Assembly: GCA_020465985.1 (NCBI GenBank) | Contig: JAANYP010004839.1 | Coordinates: forward strand, 62,001-126,000 | DNA from: Centrapalus pauciflorus | Lineage: Eukaryota > Streptophyta > Magnoliopsida > Asterales > Asteraceae | Direction: 5' to 3' | Length of the DNA: 64,000 bases | In this document: positions 21,697 through 35,288 of the stretch, in pieces | How positions within the stretch are numbered: the first letter of the stretch is position 1 | Layout: each line of letters starts with the position of its first letter | Notes under the pieces: model-generated | What the model saw: only the letters and a program-made list of their open reading frames with translations | The model's database searches: none | What the model was told of the DNA's origin: nothing | Translations under genes and position numbers: made by a program

Positions 21697-23785
21697 TTAA
21701 TTTAAATTTACCATACCAATGTTTGATACGAGAATGGTGAATCTTCCTACATCAAATGGTTTTGTAAAAAGATCAACTAACTGATCATCACTATGAATTT
21801 TGGTAACTTGGATTAATTTCTTTTCGTTACAGTCCCTTATAAAATGGAATCTAATGTCGATGTGCTTGGTTTTGGGAAATTTCACTGGATTTTGTACAAT
21901 GCTGATTGCACTTGAATTGTCAATGTAAATAGGAGTAGAGAGAAAGTGCATACCATAGTCTCTTAGTTGGTTCTGTATCCACATAACCTGAGAACAACAA
22001 CTGGCAGCTGCAACATATTCTGCCTCAGTGGAAGAAGTGAAGAATGTGGTTTGCTTTTTGCACTACTAAGAGACTAGTCTTGCTCCTAGATATTGACATC
22101 CACCAGTTGTGGATTTCCTGTCTATGTTGCAACCTCCATAGTCACTATCAGAGTAAGTTATTAGTTCAAGTGGAGAGTCCTTATGATACCATAGACCCAA
22201 TTTTGGTTGACCTTTTAGAAATCTAAAGATTCTCTTAACAGCAAACAGATGTGAATCCTTTGAAGCACATTGAAACCTGGCACAAACACAAACAGCAAAC
22301 ATTATATCAGGTCTAGAAGATGTGAGATACATTAGTGAACCTATCAAGGATCTGTACAAATGATTATCCACATCCACTCCTTCTTTATCTGCATCAAGCT
22401 GTTTATGAGTGTTCTTTGGTGTGCTGGCAACCTTGGTGTCCTTGTATCCAAACTTTTCCAGGATATCATTCACATACTTTGATTGGCTGATGAAAAGTCA
22501 AGTGGGCTTCTGCTTGACCTGCAATCCAAGAAATAAAGTTCGTTCTCCCATTGAACACATTTAGAACTTTTTGTGCATCAGAGTCTCAAATTCCTTGCAG
22601 AGAATGTCATTTATTGATCCAAAGATGATGTCATCAACATAGATCTAAACAAGAAGGGTCTCTGATTTGATAGAGTTTGTGAATAGTGTCTTGTCCAGAG
22701 TGCCTCTCTTGAAGCCATTCTATAGTAGATATGAAGACAAAGCGTCATACCATGCTCTGGGAGCTTGGTGAAGCCCATAGAGTGCTTTGTCTAACTTGTA
22801 GACTCTATCTGGATACTTGTAGTCTTCAAATCCAGGAGGCTGGCACACATATATTCTTCTTCAATTGTACCATATAGGAATGCAGATTTCACATCCATTT
22901 GGTACACCTTGAACCCTTTGTAACTCGCATAGGCTAGGAACAGTCTGATGGCTTCTATCCTTGCTATTGAGGCAAAGACATCATCATAGTCTATTCCTTC
23001 TTCTTGTGTGTATCCTTGAGCTACCAGTCTTGCTTTTTTTTTATCACTACACCTCTCTCAAACTTTTTATTCCTGAAAACCCATCTTGTACCAATTGCCC
23101 TTTTCCCTTTAGGCAACTCAACCAGTGTCTACATATTCTGACTCATGAATTGCAAAAGTTCTTCTTGCATTGCTTCAATCCAAGATGGATCCTTCAGAGC
23201 TTCAAATGCCTTCTTTGGTTCTAATTGTGACATGAAGCATGCATGTTCAAAGGCAGCTAGACTGAATTCAGGTCCTGCTGATTCAGTAGCAGTTGACTCC
23301 TTGTGAATCACTGTCCTTGTCTGCACAGGAGTACGTGGATCTCCCATGATCTGGTTAAGAGGATGATATTTGTGAACTCTGAGCACAGGTTCACTCTTTA
23401 TCTGAAATGAGCTTCCCAGATTTGTATCATCACCTTCTGCACCACTTGATGATTCTGCTTCAGTAACAGTTTGATCTGAAGATGGGACTATTTCCCTATT
23501 GGTTGGAGCTTTTACTTCAGGACTCGGGATTGCCACTTCAAACTCTGTATGTATGTCTTGTTGGTCAGTCAGGACCCCAGGTGGGTCACAAGTAAGAAGT
23601 GGTAGTACAGTATACTCATCCCATTTATCAATTTCTTCAACAGTTGGAAACTTTGTGCCAACAGCTTGAATGTTTGTGTTGATAGCATGAGAATTTGTAC
23701 TGGCAGTTTCAACATTGTTTCCAACTGCTCCTACAGAATACTCAATAAAGCTCAGAGAATTTATTAGAGAATCTAAATCAAACAA
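21697..23785 (-). pseudogene. copia RT-RNase H, frameshifted (element D)
   Basis: The acidic linker 23785-23129 ends in HPLNQIMGDPRTPVQTRT, then the FMSQLEPKKAFEALKD block that precedes RT. RT motifs are scattered over 23100-22480 in several frames, with YVDD coded at about 22636-22647. The 22473-22066 reading carries SLIGSLMYLTSSRPDIMF, YSDSDYGGCN and RKSTTGG. RNase H ends at 21984-21697 with IYIDNSSAISIVQNP and VDLFTKPFD. At least four frame breaks make it inactive. A stop replaces a residue just after GARLVS. Confidence 0.85.
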
Positions 23786-25194
23786 CCATTCAGGACCAGT
23801 GCCTTTGACATTTGCAGTATTTTCATTAATCTCAACATTAGCACTTTCTTCAATGGTTTTAGAAACACTGTTATAGACCCTATAGGCTTTGATTTCAGTA
23901 GAGTATCCTACAAAGAATCCTTTTTCGGCCTTACTTTCAAACTTACCTAAGTGAGCTTTAGTGTGTAAGATAGTGCATGGACAGCCAAATTAGGAAGGCT
24001 ACTAAGGGAATCCTGTGATGGAATAGCTCATAGGGAGTTTTCCCTTATGACTGAACAACTTGAACCCTATTTAGAACATAACAAGTTGTATTTACTGCCT
24101 CTGCCATGAAGGTCTTGGCAATTTAGAATCAGCTAGCATGGTTTTAGAAACCTCTATTAGTGTTCTATTCTTCCTCTCAGCTACACCATTTTGTTGTGGT
24201 GTTCTAGGTGCACTATATTGCCTAGCAATTCCTTTTGGCTCACAGAAACTGTTTAGGATATGATTCTTAAACTCAGTTCCATTGTCTGACCTGATCACCT
24301 AAACTTTTATGTTACATTGGTTTTCTATTTTTAGAATGAAGGATTTGACTAACTCGGCAGTTTCATCCTTAGTTCTAAGAAAATAAACCCATGTAAACCT
24401 GGTGAAATCATCAACAATGACTAAACAGCAGGCTCTTTTATTCAAACTCAAAACAGATGTTGGACCAAAAAGATCCATATGAATAAGATGAAGAGCAGAT
24501 GAGATTGAATTTACTTCCTTGGCCTTATGAGAAGTTTTGTGTTGCTTCCCTTTGAGACAGGCTACACAATGACCATCACATATGAACTCCTTTTGTGGTA
24601 AACCTCTTACCAAGTTCTTTTTGACTAAAACATTCATAGATTTGAAGTTCATGTGACACATCCTTCTGTGCCAAATAGCAGACTCATTAGATGATGCTTG
24701 GATATTAAACAGCTTAAAGTATTTGATTTGGATAAGAGTTCTGTGTCCAAACTATAAACATTGTCCTTTCTTGGTGTTCTGAGTAAAACAAGATTTTCAG
24801 GTATTTCAAAATCTTTTGATAGGACAATGCATTCAGAGTCTGTGAACAAGACAATGTTTTGTTTGTCACAAACTTGAGACACACTTAATAGATTATACTT
24901 CAGCTGTTCAACATAAAGAACATCATTAAATATCATATTGCCTTCTTTGACAGTACCCTTACCTGTTACCTTACCTCCTTTGGATTTTCCACCAAATGCA
25001 ACAAATCCTCCTTCAAAGCTTTTGAAATTTGACAGGCATTCAGAGTTGTCTGTCATGTGCCTAGAGCATCCACTGTCCATATGCCATCTTGTCTTATGTT
25101 GGTTTCTGTGGTTTCCCTGCACAAGAAAAAGCTCAGTTAGTAGTGGAGTAAACCCAAACCAAATTGGTTTTGGGTTGTCCTTGTGCATTAACAT
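23786..25194 (-). pseudogene. copia protease and integrase, broken (element D)
   Basis: The protease active site is DSGCSRHMT (about 25055-25080) in the reading 25194-24649. The GAG-pre-integrase HHCC zinc-binding region is split by a frameshift near 24660; CVACLKGKQHKT is visible. The integrase core keeps HMDLFGPTS (first Asp), SDNGTEFKN (second Asp, 24270-24290) and NGVAERKNRTLIE (catalytic Glu), with a stop at 24299-24301. The C-terminal part (24090-23786) is present but shifted. The enzymes would process the polyprotein and insert cDNA. Confidence 0.87.
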
Positions 25195-25199
25195 AACTG

Positions 25200-27476
25200 A
25201 ATATTGTTTGTGTCCTTTTGAACTTAGTGAGATCCACTGGTGGATTCTGTGAAGAGTATTTAGTTATGACATGAGGTGTCCAGGTGTTCTTTCCAACTTT
25301 TTCTTTAACAATCTCAGATGATCCACTACCTGTTCCAGTTTTGACTTAGTTGTTGGAACTGGATGTTGAGTACCAGCAGATTCAGAAATTGCACTGCCCG
25401 TTCCAACTGTTCACTTAAGAGTTTCAACTTTTGCAGTAGCAGTTTGAGCTGTGTTTTTGCCTTTGACACACCATACCTTTTTCATGCTTAATTTAGATGA
25501 CATTAAAGCTTGTTTAGTGTGTACAGGCTGCCTTTTGTTGACTTTTATGGACCTGTGATCAACTCTCTTCTTTGGAACTGGGGTCACAGGTTTTGAGGCC
25601 TATGAAATTTTTGAATTTTGAGCAATGGCATGTTTTTGAAACACAGTCTGTTTTGCAACAGATGGTTTATATAAACAGTGCTTGGCCAAATGGGTTTTTC
25701 CTGCCACAGTGGAAACATCTTTTGATTGTTTTAACAGGGGAACCAGTTTTGTGTGACCATAACTGGTTCTTGTTCCTTTGATTTCCCCTTACCTGCTGCT
25801 GTGTGGGAAACTTTTGGACACCATGCTTTTGGCATGTGCATACTGGAACAGTTTTACCCTTTTTATTTATTTTGGAAGAAGATGCAATATTACAGTTAAA
25901 AGGTACAGAAACATGTGGAGCATGATTACATTCACTCATCTTCTCTTTTCCTTTCAAACTATTGGTTCTGATAAAGTTGGAAACAGGAGGTCCTATAGGT
26001 TCATTCATGGTTTTGGAGTTACTCTCAGCTTCCTCACTCCAACTGGCTTCATTGGGAACCAATTCTTTTTTAGGTTCAGACTTATCCTCAAGGATAGGAT
26101 CCACAGTTTTCATTTTCTCATCTAGTGGTTCATTCACAAGCCTATCAGCAACTTCACTCATAGGATAAATGTATTTGTTGTTATATGGAGGTGGAGTAGC
26201 CTTATATCCTATACCTTCCTTGGGATTGAGTTGAGATTTTACCCTATCTTTGAATTGGACTTCCATTAGGTGTTCTAGCTTTTGATTGGCCAGCTTGAAG
26301 CTGCCCAAGTCTATGTTTATAGATTCTACTTTCATGTTAGCTTCTAACACCTTCTGTTCTGCCTCATCTAATTTCTTATTAAGGATCTCTATTTTCTCAT
26401 TTAGCTCCTTTTTCTCCCATTCATGATATATTCTATCATGTCCCATCTGAATCTCATTATCCATATAGTCATTGATCTGTTTTTCAAGATCCTCTATTGC
26501 CTGCATATACTCATATCTCCTATCTTCCATCTTAGCTAGAGTATTGCAAATGGTCTCATTATGATCTCTATACTTTTTAACCTTATTTTTGCAAGCTTGA
26601 GAGCCGAGTTTAGCATTTACCTTAGATGGTAGTTCAGTGGAAGTGATAGTTGTAGATTCTGCCATAAGAGCTTGATTTTGAAACTCCTCTTCTGTCTGGT
26701 CACTCCAGTCAAACACATTGTCCTCTTGAGATTCAAGAGCTTGTGAAGATGATATTTGACTGGGTTGTTAGGATCTTGGTGGCTGCTGACCTTGTGATCT
26801 ACACTCTCTAGCAAAATGGACCAGTTTGTGGCATTTAAAGCACTCAACCTTTGATTTGTCAAATGTTGGCTTGCCTTCTGTTCTGGCTTGAAAGTTTGGT
26901 ATGCCAGTCCTTTTTAGAAATCTTTTGGCCCTCATAGTCAACATAGCATGTTGCCACTTTAAATCCATCTCTTCTAAATCATCTGGATGGATTTGTTCCA
27001 GATCTTCAGCATTAAGAGCAAAAAGTCGATCACTTGTAACAAATGATTCATAATGAACTTCAGAAGAGTTGCCATCAGATCCTGAAAAAGAGTCACAGCA
27101 GTTTGATTTATTATTTAATGTTGATGATAGCAGAGCAGTAGTTTGGTTGTAAGAAAATAGTTTCTTTTTATTTTCAATTTCAGATTCAAACACTCTCAGA
27201 CTGTTGTAGAGGTCGTCCAACTCTATTTCATCTAGAGTGTCTTTGGTTCTCCATTAGGCAGCATAGACTGTCCATTCTTCACCAAGAGATCTGAGGAATT
27301 TTCTGTTCACTTCATCTTGATCCAGGCTCACCTTAGCACTCTCCAACTCACCTAGCAGCTTATTAAAGCTATCAAAGATTTGAGTAAGGTTTTCATTCTT
27401 TCCACCAGAAAAATTTTCATACTGTTGTTTTAAAAGATCTTTTTGGTTTCTTTTTGTGTAGCATTGCCAGCAAATC
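25200..27476 (-). pseudogene. copia gag, middle and C-terminal part (element D)
   Basis: It continues gag from 41062 across element E. Conserved blocks are FDSFNKLLGELESAKVSLDQ, LRSLGEEW, LDEIELDDLYNSLRVF and HPDDLEEMDLKWQHAM. A CX2CX4HX4C zinc knuckle lies at about 26800-26840 (CFKCHKLVHFAREC). A 350-residue reading (26716-25667) with a long coiled coil follows, then a second CX2C knuckle start at about 25700-25720, whose second half is thrown out of frame by a one-base insertion. A stop at about 27253 and several shifts inactivate it. Two separated zinc knuckles are also seen in E. Confidence 0.83.
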
Positions 27477-28616
27477 TGTAGGTCCAAAAAGATATCCCAA
27501 GTATATAGCTTTAATCTGTAGAGGGGGGGTGGGTGAATACAACACTTTAAAAACTACACACAATTTTCTCAATGTTTGTATGTTATTATTAACGAATGTT
27601 AATTACAAACAAGCTTGAATGCGGAAAGGTTCAAGCTGAGATGACAGATACAACAGTATGTCTAACTAGTCTAAGACTGACTTAAACTAATTACAATGAA
27701 TACACTCACTAAGAATCGCTCACTGTGTTTACAAGACTCTGAGGAACATCTTGAACAAGAACAGCTTAGGCACTGAGCACTGTTTTATTCAAGCAGACTT
27801 GCATGCATGAAAGACACACTTTGAATGCACGTTCACTCTTGTTTTCAGCACTTAGCTTTTTTTTTTTGGCTTAATCTTTCAATCCTTGGAAGTTTCTTTT
27901 TATACTCACTCAGAGGATCTAAGTGAAGCTTCTTCATTGGACGGAATGAAAAAGGAGAAGTCTTGTTGAAAAGACAACATAACCTTTTCTGCACTTTTCT
28001 GAAAAGTAGACTTGTCTTCATATGGGCAGAACTTTTGTCTTTTCACTTTGTCTACTGTTGCATTGCCTTTAACCAAATAAGGAATATCAACTTTGTGTTT
28101 TTCTTCCTTGTAAAGGCCTATTTTGATATAAGAAAAAGGTCTGTCACCCTTTTTCAAATAACCTTTTGTCTTCATGTAACAGAACAGCTTGGGCAGGCTG
28201 AGCAGTTCTGATTTCCACTTTGTCTTCGACTTTGTAAACTGATCTTGTAGTCAAAAACAATACATGAGGACTTGGAAACACATTCCATAAAGTGTTTAGC
28301 CTGTTCACAAAGAACAGGTTCTGTTCACAAAGAACAGAACACTTGTAAACTGCCCAAGCTGCTCATCAGTGTAGAGCAGCGTAAACAGTTTATGTCCAGC
28401 CTGTTCAGCAGACTGAACAGCTTGGGCAAAACTTCCTTTGTTTCAACACATGCAACACATAGAACTGCTTTAGGCTGATATTGCAAATCATTTTCAGGTT
28501 TTAATAAGGCATATAACAGGCCTTAAATTCAACCTTCAAAGGCATCAACAGATTTGATTAATAATCTTCCCCTCAGATGCAGAACAGGTTTGACTGAGGC
28601 CTTTTTGTGCCTAACA
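27477..28616 (-). repeat. 3' LTR of element E
   Basis: On the minus strand it runs TGTTAGGCACAAAAAGGCC to GGACCTACA. It carries a hairpin cluster (28290-28344, 28360-28425) and a TATAAAAAG box (plus 27898-27906) with a CCAAT word upstream, the expected U3 promoter. Confidence 0.9.
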
Positions 28617-29110
28617 ATCTCCCCCTATTTGCAATAACCAGTCTAAGCTGGCCTTATCAAAAGTCACTATATATTTTTACAGTACATTTTTTGAAATAAA
28701 ATTACAACATCAACATAAAGTAAAAGATCATTTTATATATACACTGATTTTTGATTACATTAGAACAACACATGTTCTTACAAAAGTACAACTGATGTAC
28801 TGATGTATATTACAACTAATGTAAAAGAAATTTCAACATATGTAAATAAAGTACAACTAATGTACATTGGACTGTTTTTGTTGGGAGCAGAAAATGGTAA
28901 GTCTGTCCAACTGATGGACAGCCTCCATTCTTCACCTACCCAGATGGTAGATGGACTTCATCACAATGGAGGGGGACCTTCAAACATCTTTTCCAGTTCC
29001 TCTCTAGTATCCTCAAGTTCTTGAATCTCACTTCTTATTATCATAAACTTGGGATCCTCAAGTTCACCTCTTTCAAAACAGCTTCTGAGCTGATCCCAGA
29101 TAGCTGCTCT
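28617..29110 (-). other. 3' untranslated region and polypurine tract of E
   Basis: There is no ORF between the third-ORF stop and the LTR. The polypurine tract is at 28617-28630 (minus AATAGGGGGAGAT). At 28788-28866 the words ACAACTRATGTA and TGTACATT repeat several times; element C has the same at 46750-46830. Confidence 0.65.
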
Positions 29111-32100
29111 TCACCTGCTTGACTGCCTGAATGAAACTGCAAGTCTGAAGGCTACAAGCTGTCTCAGATCCACCTTGTATAGATCTGATGCTCTCTGAAA
29201 GCATTTCTTCTGAGTTAAGGGATCTACAAAAAATGCCCCCAGCTCAGGCTCTTCAATGATCTTGCCATCTTCAAACTCAATTCCACTAGGCAGGCTGTGA
29301 TCAACTCCTTTCATCTCAATAGCGTAGTCACCTTGTTCTATCAGAATGAGGAGTTGTTCCATCTCAGTGTCCTTCCTTGTCCTCCTGGCCTTTATTTTTG
29401 CTTGTGTCACATAGACACCTTCACTTACTTCTTTGGAGATCAGGCCAAGATTCTTTACTCTCTCCATCAGCTTCTTCACATATGCTCTGATAGTCTTAGC
29501 AGTTTCAGACTTAGACTCACTCAGAGCAACTGTCAGCTCAATCCATTCTCTGTACCCCATTTGTGCAACGTCAGTGAATTCATATGTTTCTAGTTCTGGG
29601 CCTGCTGCACCCATTCTGGTTATTTTCAACTTCCACTGACTGCCTTTTCTGGAAATGGGCACAGCTTTGACAATTGCCTCCTTAGCAAGCCTTCTATCAG
29701 CAACATCTTGAAATTTTCTTCTTGCCAGATTGTCAAAGTGAAATTGAGCTCTTGCAGAAGGCACTGAAGTTTTGGTCACTGAGACCAGAGCACCTTTTTC
29801 TTTTTCAGCTTCCTTCTCTTCTGCTGATCCCTTAGCAGCTTCCAAAATTTTCTTTTGCACAACAAGAGAGGACATCTTAACTTTCCTTGCCTCTTGAAGT
29901 GCAAAAGACTTAGCAGCTTTTGCAGATTCTTCTTCTTTTCTTAAAGCTTCCAGGGCTTGAAGCTGTTCTTCTCTAAACTCAAAATATTTGTGCATAGGAA
30001 GACCCATTTCTTTGGCCCTGGCTTTGTGAAATTTGATCTCTGCTGCTTTCTGCTGTTGAGGATCAGTTGCTGCTATTTCTTTTCCTTTAGCTGCTGTAGT
30101 GATAGCAGCTTCAGGACTTTCCTCCTCCTCTTCTTCTTCTTCTAAAATCAGATGTCTCCTTCTGCTGCTTGGCATGCCCTCAGGAATAGTTTCCTCCCCT
30201 TAGACTGAGCAGGGATTGGAGATTCAACCTGAGTAGGCTGAGCAGCATGGGAGGCACCCTCCAGTGTACCTGTTGAAGCTCCTGCTGGTTGACCAGTGAG
30301 TGTTGTAGGCACTGATTTCTCCTTAGGAGAAGAAGTTTTCTCCCCCTTAGACTTAGTCTTCGAGGTAGATGACTTCTGCCCCTTTGAAGGAGATGTACCA
30401 TCACCTTCAACACCCGGTCTGCCTGAAGACACGAAGTCATCAGGCTTGCCAGCAGTTTTGGCAGCAGGGCTGGGGCCAACAAGGTTATTCACTAAGAATG
30501 CCAAGTTGTCCTTCACCTCTGCAAGCTGGGTAAGACAGGATTGAAGAGAAGAGGATTGGGTATCAGCAAGGGAGGTCAGCTTAACAATATTTTCCCTATC
30601 AAAATCTGTGAACAGCAAACTCTGAAGCTGTGCAAGATGTAATTCGAGAGAATCTTGCACATCAGCAAGGTTTGATGACACAGAATTGGATAGGGAGCCA
30701 ATGAGTGTGTTCAAGCTGGCCAGAGTATTAGGAAGAGTAGTGTTGCAAGAAGTTAGGAGAGATGACAGCTGTTGAGAAATAGCTGTCATTGAGGACACAG
30801 ACTCGTGTTGCAGTGAAAGAATAGAGGAGAGGGAGGTGGACACATTTTGCAGCTGTGCAGTGAGTGCTAGCAGCTGTGGAGAATTATCTGTTTGTGGAGT
30901 GGCAGGGAAGGAGTCTTTGAACAAATCAAAGAACCCCTTAAGCTGTTCAGATACAGAGTCTGAAATAATAGAGGGTAGAGAGGTCATAGTAGTTTCTAAA
31001 GAACCAACTTTGTTGGTCAGCAGAGAAAGTTGATCCTTCAAAGGCAGGTCTTTAGGAGATGGAGGTGTATGGGTGGACTGTTTAGATTGGGTGGATGGAG
31101 AAGATGATGATGAGGCTGGTGTATGAGGATGTGAGGGAGAGGGAAGAGGAACATTGGAGAGAAGCTCCATAGCCTGGGCAAAAGTAATTTGGCCCAGCTT
31201 GGAGGGGTCAAAGGGTCCCTCAGCAGCGGCTGTAGCTGCTTCATCAGGAGAAGGGGTTGATGTTGGGGGCCTTTCAGATGCTGCTTGTGTTGCAACATCG
31301 TCAAGAAGGCCAGTGGGTGTTCCCTCTGCAGTGCCTTGGTGTAAAAGCACCTCATCATGGGGAGATGGGATATGCATTTCAACATCAGCAGTGGTGAAAA
31401 CTGCTGATGGAGTTTGCATAGAAGGAGCAGCCTCACCAAAAGGATGGTATGATCCCTGAGGTTCATCAGCTTGGGTTGTTGGTCCCTCAGCAGCTGTTTG
31501 GTGTAGAACAGCTGTATCATGGGGAGCAGAACTTTGAGGCTGAGCTGCTGATTGGTCTATACCAGCAGTGTGGGCACCTCCTGCAGACTCAGGGTGTAAA
31601 GATGTTTTAGTGGGGGACAGTGTGGACTCAGGATGGAGTGGAGAGGGCTCCTGTCTTTCAATATTCTCAGCCTGTTGGGAGGCTGGAATAGTTGAGGTGG
31701 TTATCTCCTTTTGTACAATTGTTTCCTGTTGGTAGGAACCAGAGGGTCTAGGCTGACTCTGGGTGGACTCAAGTTGGAGTGAAGCATGCTCCGATTATGC
31801 TGAACCTTCTCCCAATATAGGAGAGGCAGCAGGGGTGGCTTCTCATACAACTGAACCCTGTTGGAAGGGAACAGAGGAGGTGGTTGTTTGGGCTGGTTTC
31901 TTTTTGGAGAGAGATTTTCGTTGGTAGTGGATGGATAAAGTGGGTGATTGTCGAGAGGTGATGAAGGGTTCAGACTGGACAGGTTTGGAGACTGGGTCAG
32001 ATACAGGTGGGTTGGCCTGTTCCATAGTCTCAGGTGCCACAAAGGCACCAGCCACAGAGGCTTCAGGTTCAACGAATGAACCAGGGTGAGGAGCCTGCTC

Positions 32101-33117
32101 CCCCTCAGCCAAAGAGGCTAAGAGTGCAGACTCAGACTGAGCTGTTTTGGCCTTCTTTTGCACAGGACCAGCTTCAGTGGTTGCCAGGGTCCTCTTAACA
32201 AGTTTGGACCTGGCTTTGGATTTTCTCTTGGGAGCAGCAGCTTCTGGATCCACCCTCACAGCAGAGGGTCCTTCCACCAATCCTCACAACCTCCTCATTG
32301 GTGTGGACAGAGGAGGTTCATTTAGAAGAACAGCAGTGTAGAAAACTCTATTCCCTATTATAGGGAATGCAGCAGTATGAAGTAAAGGCTGAGAGTTGTA
32401 CAGATGCTCACCACAAATGTGTCTGAATATGAGGCTCCGAAACCTGGGGTATCGAACAGCAGCTGGTCTTGGCTCTTGCTGCACCAGGTTCCTCAAGTTC
32501 AGAAAGATCCACTTAGCCATGTCAATTGTAGTCCCATCCACCAGCTGTAGGACTATTGGGACTTCATCACGACTCAGTTGGTCAAATGAACCAACTTTGC
32601 TGCTGAAGCTCATCATCACGGAGGTAAACAGAAAGCTGTAGGTAGGAGACAAATCCTTCCTGTACAGCGTTGCTCCAATTTTGGGTTCTGCTACACCACA
32701 GAAGCGTAACAAATTTCCCATTTGCTCATTTTCAGGCTGGGGCATATCATATGAATCAGCAACGGGATGATGAAGAACCTCCCTGAGAAGATCAGCAGTA
32801 ATCTCAATGATCTGAGTCCAATTGAGAATAGTCCCCTTGATGACTTTGGTGTTGGGGTTGTAGGCACAAGTGTACCAGAACTCGTACACCATCTCCTGGT
32901 ACAGGACACCAGGAGTTGCAGTCATATCATAGTTCAACGGATGAACTGTCAAAAACTCCACCATTTGATCATAACCTTTCCCCACATAGTTTTTGGGGAT
33001 TGTGAGGTTGGCAATGTAGTTTGTGGGTTTGAGGGTTAGCATTGTGGTGACTGATGGATGTTTCTGCACATCATCACCAACAAACACTGGTAGGAAGGAG
33101 TTGTTTCTGTGAGCCAT
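29111..33117 (-). pseudogene. Third ORF of element E, nearly complete
   Basis: The best-preserved copy. ATG at 33117 (MAHRNNSFLPVFVGDD). The N-terminal domain (33117-32284) has MVEFLTVHPLNYDM, VYEFWYT, ITADLLREVLH, MGNLLRFCG, SPTYSFLF and RYPRFRSLIFRHI. One in-frame TGA (32281-32283) precedes an NLS-like PKRKSKARSKLVKR. A P/S/T/Q-rich linker with stops runs 31843-31420. A long heptad region (31100-30480, LSSILSLQHESVSSMTAISQ and similar), another basic Ser/Lys block, a one-step shift near 30170, then EEEEEEEES, an Ala/Lys/Glu coil and a C-terminal domain (about 29750-29111) with PISRKGSQWKLKITRMG and YREWIELTVALS. No membrane span is seen. Function is unknown. Confidence 0.8.
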
Positions 33118-33665
33118 TTTGAGAGTAGGGGAAGTAGCAGAAGCACAAGACACTTAGTCGAATATTTAGGGTTCTTAGAAGGTTGATGATAGTAGTGAGG
33201 AAGACGAAGATGTAACAGTATGAGGTATTTACGGGATTTGAATGTGAGTGGGTATGAAAGAGAAATATTTAGGCGGTTGATTTGAAAAGGTTGTTAACGG
33301 AAAACGGAACAGTTCTCCATGTCAGACAGTTTGTCAGACCACTTGAGCCCTTTTTAATCACGAACACACGTAACCCACATTATCCGCAGTAATTAAGTTA
33401 AATAAAAACATAAATTAAGTAACTTAAGTTTGAAGAAAGGTAATTAAACTGTTGGTATAAGTTGTTGGTCAAACCTGTGAGGAGCAGGGTCATCACAAGC
33501 TGTTCATTCTTCAAGCTGTTCCCTCAGCCTGTTCAACTATGTAGGAACAAGTTGTGTCCAATATCTGAGCAGGTTACAAGACAATGTCTTGTAAATCAGT
33601 GTGAGGGAATGAGCAGAGTGAAGAATGGACCATCAGATCAGGCTGGACAAGTAAACTGTTTGTGT
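33118..33665 (-). other. Spacer between pol and third ORF of E
   Basis: Aligns with the spacer of C at 42132-42465, including GCGGATAATGTGGGTTACG. The position of the C TATA box reads CCCGTAAATACC here, so the TATA core is mutated. The rest has AGCTTGAAC-type repeated words. No ORF is supported. Confidence 0.6.
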
Positions 33666-35174
33666 TCAGCCTGTTGTATGTTCAAGCTGATCAAGGATTT
33701 CAGAAAAATGGCTAAGTACATAACATGCAGAGCCTGTTCTGTCTAAGCTGTTCTGAGAAACTTGATCAGTGTGAGACATACAAAGACTTAGACCTTTGAG
33801 GACGTCACTTTTGTTTAACATGCCCAGCTTGCTGACAAGGTAATTAAACATTGTTTCATCAAGAGGTTTGGTGAAAATGTCTGCAAGCTGTTCATTTGTG
33901 GAAATAAAACTTACCTCCACATTACCTTTCTGAATGTGATCCCTGATGAAGTGATGTCTGACTTCAATATGCTTTGTCCTTGAATGAAATACCGGATTGT
34001 TGGAAATGGCTATGGCACTTGTGTTATCACACAAAATAGGAATTTTCCTATACACAAGCCCATAATCTTCAAGCTGATGCTGCATCCACAGAATCTGCCC
34101 ACAGCAGCTTCCAGCAGCAATGTACTCAGCTTCAGCAGTAGAAGTAGACACAGAGTTCTGCTTCTTGCTACACCAACTTATCAACTTACCACCAAGGAGT
34201 TGACATCCACCTGTTGTGCTTTTCCTATCTAGCCTGCGGCCTGCAAAATCAGAATCTGAATAACCTGTTAGTTCAAGGCTGGAGTCTTTGGGATACCAAA
34301 GACCCAAACCTGGTGTACCCTTCAGGTATCTGAAGATTCTCTTAACAGCAGCTAGATGAGATTCCTTTGGATCAGCTTGGAACCTAGCACACAGACAAGT
34401 GGCAAACATAATATCAGGTCTACTAGCAGTTAAGTATAGCAAGCTCCCAATCATACCTCTGTAAGCTGTTACTGAAACAGCTTTGCCACTGGTATCAGCA
34501 TCCAATTTTACATTGGTTGCCATTAGGGTTTTAATAGGAGAACTTTGATCAAATTTAAACTTTTTCAAGAGATCTAAGGTATACTTTCTTTGATTTATGA
34601 AAATTCCAGTTGAGGTTTGTTTAACCTGTAATCCTAAAAAGAAAGTAAGTTCTCCCATCATACTCATTTCATATTTAGATTTCATGAGTAATGAAAAATT
34701 CTTGCATAACTGCTCATTGGTAGAACCAAATATTATATCATCCACATAAATTTGAACAAACATAATATCAGATTTCACCTTCTTTATGAACAGTGTAGTA
34801 TCCACTTTACCTCTGGAATACCCATTGCTCATAAGGAATTCAGTAAGAGTGTCATACCAGGCTCTAGGGGCTTGTTTGAGACCATAGAGAGCTTTGTCCA
34901 ACTTATAGACAAAACCTGGATGATGTTCATTTTCAAAACCTGGAGACTGCTTGACATAAACTTCTTCTTGCAGATCCTCATTTAAAAATGCACTCTTCAC
35001 ATCCATTTGAAATACCTTAATGCTCTTATGAGCAGCGTAGGCTAGATACAAACGAATTGCTTCTAGCCTGGCCACAGGAGCAAATGTCTCATCATAAGCA
35101 ATTTCTTCCTCCTGTCTATAACCTTGAGCAACCAGTCTTGCCTTATTTCTTATGACATGACCTTGCTCATCCAT
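33666..35174 (-). pseudogene. copia reverse transcriptase-RNase H (element E)
   Basis: A 502-residue uninterrupted reading holding most of RT and all of RNase H. It contains ARLVAQGYRQEEEIAYDETF, QMDVKSAFLN, GLKQAPRAWYDTL, YVDD (about 34741-34752), FFLGLQV, SLLYLTASRPDIMF, YSDSDFAGRRLDRKSTTGG, STAEAEYIAAGS, CDNTSAIAISNN and LADIFTKPLDE. All RT and RNase H acidic residues expected in this family are visible. The reading starts after a TAA in the TKWVF region (about 35218-35220), and another break lies near 35289, so the polyprotein as a whole is interrupted. The last 50 residues after KLGM look like read-through into the spacer. Confidence 0.92.
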
Positions 35175-35288
35175 CTTATTCCTGAAAACCCATTTAGTGC
35201 CAATTATAGTTTTGCCTTAAGGTGCAGGGACCAGCTTCCATACCTTGTTTCTCTCAAACTGATTGAGTTCTTCTTGCATGGAAGTGAT

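Noticed and set aside
29957..31459. Several plus-strand ORFs opposite the E third ORF
   Set aside because: Composition follows the coding strand opposite (Glu runs read as Phe/Ser runs); they are shadows.
29111..33117. Envelope gene of a plant retrovirus
   Set aside because: No signal peptide or membrane span is visible, and basic NLS-like clusters and coiled coils dominate. Position alone is not enough to call it envelope.
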